Part shown: one piece after another, positions 16,166 through 18,850 of the stretch | Layout: every line of letters begins with the position of its first letter | Numbering within the stretch: the stretch's first letter is position 1 | Assembly (NCBI GenBank): GCA_002104985.1 | Contig: MCGO01000398.1 | Location: 1 to 18,850, forward strand | Direction of reading: 5' to 3' | DNA: 18,850 nucleotides | Source: Rhizoclosmatium globosum | Lineage: Eukaryota; Chytridiomycota; Chytridiomycetes; Chytridiales; Chytriomycetaceae | Made by a program: the position numbers and the translations under genes | Notes under the pieces: model-generated | The model's input: the letters and a program-made list of their open reading frames with translations, nothing else | Told to the model about the DNA's origin: nothing | The model's database searches: none

Positions 16166-18574
16166 TTATTCATCAAGATCCGGCTCATACCGTGCCGTAC
16201 TCCGACCAGCTCGTACTGACTTGGTGTTTACCCAGTCCTTCATCACATCCTTGATACAGTTTTCAATTCGCATACGATGCCCAATCATGCCCAATTTAGG
16301 GAAAGTCTTCAATTGTCCTTGAGTGATGTATTCCTCCAACTTCTCCGCACTGGGATCCTCCAAAATGTGAACACAGTCCGGTAATACATTAGAGTTCGCA
16401 GGTAAGATTGTTACGGCTCCATCAAATTGTTGTAAAAATACTGAAGATACGTCCGTGGACATGATAGGTGGTAACAGCTTAAGATCCTTGCAGAGGCGTA
16501 GCCATTTCTTCAAATCCAGGTCAATCATGTGAATCATGGACGAAGCTATGAAGCCTCCTCTCCAACCCCTTCCTCCTCTGTGGGGGGTAGGGCAGCCAGC
16601 TGAACCTTGGGACTCATAGAAAAACTAGACCATACCATTAGATTCGCATTAGAAATTTCAAAGAACTTACGATAGTGACATGTGGGTTTACTTGAGAGAC
16701 AATTTGGAAGGTAACATTCAACCTTGAGAGGTCAGGAATATCAGATCGGATTGAACCATCACGCCACAATTTTCCAGAGCCACGATATGGGACTAAATCT
16801 CCAAGTTCGGTTTTGCATAGCAGCTTGATAGATGGCAAAATCAATGGAATTGCACAGGACGCGCAAATAGCACTTGAAATAACAACATCAGGTGCCTGAA
16901 GAAATAATGAGCCAATGTCCAAACTTGTGCGATAAGACTTACTGTCAAGAAATTTAACACTTTCGATGGCGTGACACTGTTCTTTTCATCCGGCGTAACA
17001 GAAATGCAAAGAATTCTTCCAGTTCGTTGATATGCCTCCAAAAATGTCATATGTCCTTTCGTCAATTCTCCCAGCTGATCGAATGGGATGGTGGGATCAA
17101 ATAAATAACCATCTGATAATAGCCTCTTAATTCGAACCGACCATGGATCAGCCATGATTGTGAAGTTGCTGACGGATTTCTGTGCATCAAAGATTCCTTC
17201 TGAAATAAGTTCCTCATCAGTTCGAGTGCAAATAAGTGCTGGAAAAGGCTTTAGTACAATCCAAGTGAGTTCGGAAAACTTACCAGCCAATAGGGATCCA
17301 CCAGAAGTTCCCGTAATAACTTCGGGCAGCATTCCTTCCTCAAACAGCGACTTCAGAACACCCATATGATAGTATGTCAAGCTTCCTCCTCCACTAAGTG
17401 ATAAGGCAGCGCGACTGAAGCAGTGTCAGTCAACAATACAGAAACATGAAACACTTACCCATATCCTTTCGACAAGCTCTTGAAGAATGCACTCTTTTCT
17501 TCAGCCTTGACGTTCTGAGATTGAGCGACAAACTTGATACCAGCCTCAACTTCTTGATAAAACATCTCCAAGTCGACTTTAGTGCCAATATACGAGTTGC
17601 TGTAGAGTGCCTCATTCATACAACCCCCATGGTTCTTTTTACAAGCATGTGTGAGATGTTTCATGACTTCTTTCGCATCATTTTCTATCCGAGCCTGGTT
17701 CAGCCGTTTCGTTGTTTTACGAATCAATTTCTGGTTATAGATTTCATTTTCGTCGTCTTGTTGATGTTTCCACTCATCATGCCGCATGAACGAATCCAAA
17801 TAAGCAGCACCGACTTTCCAAGACTCATAATTTGTCGATTGTGAGAGGAGTTGGAGGAGTTTTCGGTGAGGGCCTTGGGAGACAACGAAACGTTCGTACA
17901 AGAAGACAAACAAGCGAACTAAGAGCAATGCTGTAAGATCCAAGCCCATGATAGAAAGAATGATTGCCTATATTCGCAATTAAAGGTGGCACCCTATTTC
18001 AAGAATTCACACTCACGAGAAGAGGTATCGGAGGAGCGTGAAGAACAGAGACAATCTGAAAGCACTTCTATGTGGAGACTTTGAAGCAGACGTTGGTTTA
18101 TTCTTGTCGGCTGAGCGCTTGCGAGACTGAAAGAAGGATGGTTGGAGTCTTGGTTTCTGGGTAACATGGAACTGCAACGAGCCATTTGTTCTTGAGCAAG
18201 CTGGAGTCGATTCTAGAGATTCATGCTTTGTGTTCATACGTCCCGTCCCACAGGTGACTTCAGCTTGAGTCCATGTTTTCTGGGTCGTGCTGTCAAGGGT
18301 GAGGCTGTAGGCATGCGGGACGATGCAGAGCTGTATGGATCCCAGAAGGAGGATGACTCGCTTTGGTCTGAGGAATCGGAGGTATAATCGAAGCGGAGGC
18401 CGTCGGTCTTGGAGTTCCTCCGTTCTCCAATCAGTTCTCCTGAACCGTTGGAATACCTGGTTAGTTATCCTTCAATTAAAACGAAGAAAACAAACCTTCA
18501 GAATTCTGCCAGGCCACAGAATGGGGCGAAGAGGCGCGTGTCATGGCTGGTGTCGAATTGGATGAAGTGACCAT
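16166..18574 (-). CDS. Patatin-like triacylglycerol lipase (Tgl4/Tgl5/SDP1 type)
   Basis: Exons: 18574-18496, 18439-18240, 18200-18017, 17930-17459, 17414-17284, 17238-16943, 16895-16671 and 16624-16166; about 681 aa, phases consistent. Exons 4-8 are firm, exons 1-3 tentative. A disordered Ser-rich N-terminus leads to a hydrophobic stretch (LLLVRLFVFLYE), then a DUF3336-like region (KVGAAYLDSFMRHDEWK.., RLNQARIENDAKEVMKHL) and the patatin domain. The latter has oxyanion loop SGGGSLTYYHMGV, nucleophile elbow GTSGG (Ser about 349), ALICTRTDEEL, catalytic Asp in WRDGSIRSDIP (about 500), VSQVNPHV, and GWRGGFIASS..DLDLKKWLRL. These enzymes release fatty acids from lipid-droplet triacylglycerol, which fits the lipid-rich spores of zoosporic fungi. 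The stop is only 114 bp before the kinesin ATG on the same strand. If exons 1-3 are wrong, the ATG at 17949 gives a shorter protein of 533 aa. Confidence 0.88.
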
Positions 18575-18771
18575 GTGCGTTTGTCGAACAAAATTTTGAG
18601 TAGACCCGGAAAAACGGGGCGGAAGAACTTTCTTTTCGTTGGCGTGCTTGTCCACTCATCCCTGGTCACGAATATTAGTATATTTTTTGATTTTAAATTC
18701 GTTTCTTTGTTGACCTTCTTGAATCGAATCATGTCATGCATGCACAAAAATGAGATTAGACCATTCACCAT

Positions 18772-18850
18772 TTATTTCACGAATGATTGAACAAGCTTCT
18801 CCTTAACCTTTGCAACAAATTCATCAGCAGCCGCCATAGCTCGTGTGACA
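18772..18850 (-). CDS. 3' end of an unidentified gene (runs off the right edge)
   Basis: A minus-strand frame open to the window edge ends ..TRAMAAADEFVAKVKEKLVQSFVK followed by TAA at 18774-18772. The amphipathic Lys/Val/Glu pattern looks like real coding sequence, probably a C-terminal helix. With about 25 residues no family can be named. Only about 200 bp separate it from the lipase start on the same strand; those bases show no coding frame of merit. Confidence 0.45.
   Translation of the reverse strand, partial: VTRAMAAADEFVAKVKEKLVQSFVK

Noticed and set aside
1..18850. CRISPR arrays, insertion sequences, rRNA or viral elements
   Set aside because: No regularly spaced repeats, transposase or reverse-transcriptase motifs, or rRNA-like sequence seen on either strand.

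Overview
This window looks like compact nuclear DNA from a fungus, most likely a flagellated (zoosporic, chytrid-type) lineage. The reasons are: many short GT-AG introns (mostly about 40-60 nt, often with a CTAAC/CTAAT branch-like motif); fungal-type WSC-domain membrane proteins; a Tgl4/Tgl5/SDP1-type patatin lipase; and ARL6/BBS3, a BBSome GTPase normally kept only by ciliated or flagellated lineages. The lineage is an inference from gene content. No taxonomic search was possible. All exon models were built by eye from frame, phase and splice motifs.

Left third, + strand (1-5851). A 5'-truncated cysteine-rich gene with an apparent one-base frameshift is followed by three consecutive genes for single-pass membrane proteins. 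WSC1 (947-2389) has a signal peptide, an eight-Cys WSC domain, a Thr tract, one membrane segment and a cytoplasmic tail. WSC2 (about 3258-4188) has a divergent eight-Cys WSC domain and one membrane segment. The third gene (4365-5851) has a membrane segment and long tail but no WSC domain. Their tails are otherwise unlike each other, yet all three carry the same 11-residue motif near the C-terminus, S-S-[LV]-F-M-x-[VT]-[LF]-x-x-N. This is the best candidate for an undescribed system: a clustered set of cell-surface receptors or sensors that may share one cytoplasmic partner. A tRNA-Leu(AAG) and two clusters of palindromes lie in the gaps between the first two.

Middle (5918-9226). A small two-helix membrane protein (- strand) and ARL6 (- strand, five coding exons, start codon apparently split by an intron) are followed by a divergently transcribed SAP18 (+ strand) only 77 bp from the ARL6 start. 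SAP18 has very long disordered extensions. A VOC-superfamily protein (- strand) converges on it.

Right half, all - strand (9351-18850). Beta-tubulin has four coding exons, a 5-nt first coding exon, a GC-AG first intron and an unusual tail. It is followed by a kinesin-4-like motor with 18 exons and about 1366 aa, a patatin-like triacylglycerol lipase with 8 exons and about 681 aa, and the 3' end of an unidentified gene at the right edge. Beta-tubulin, kinesin and ARL6 together make this a microtubule/flagellum-flavoured neighbourhood, but nothing in the sequence proves co-regulation.
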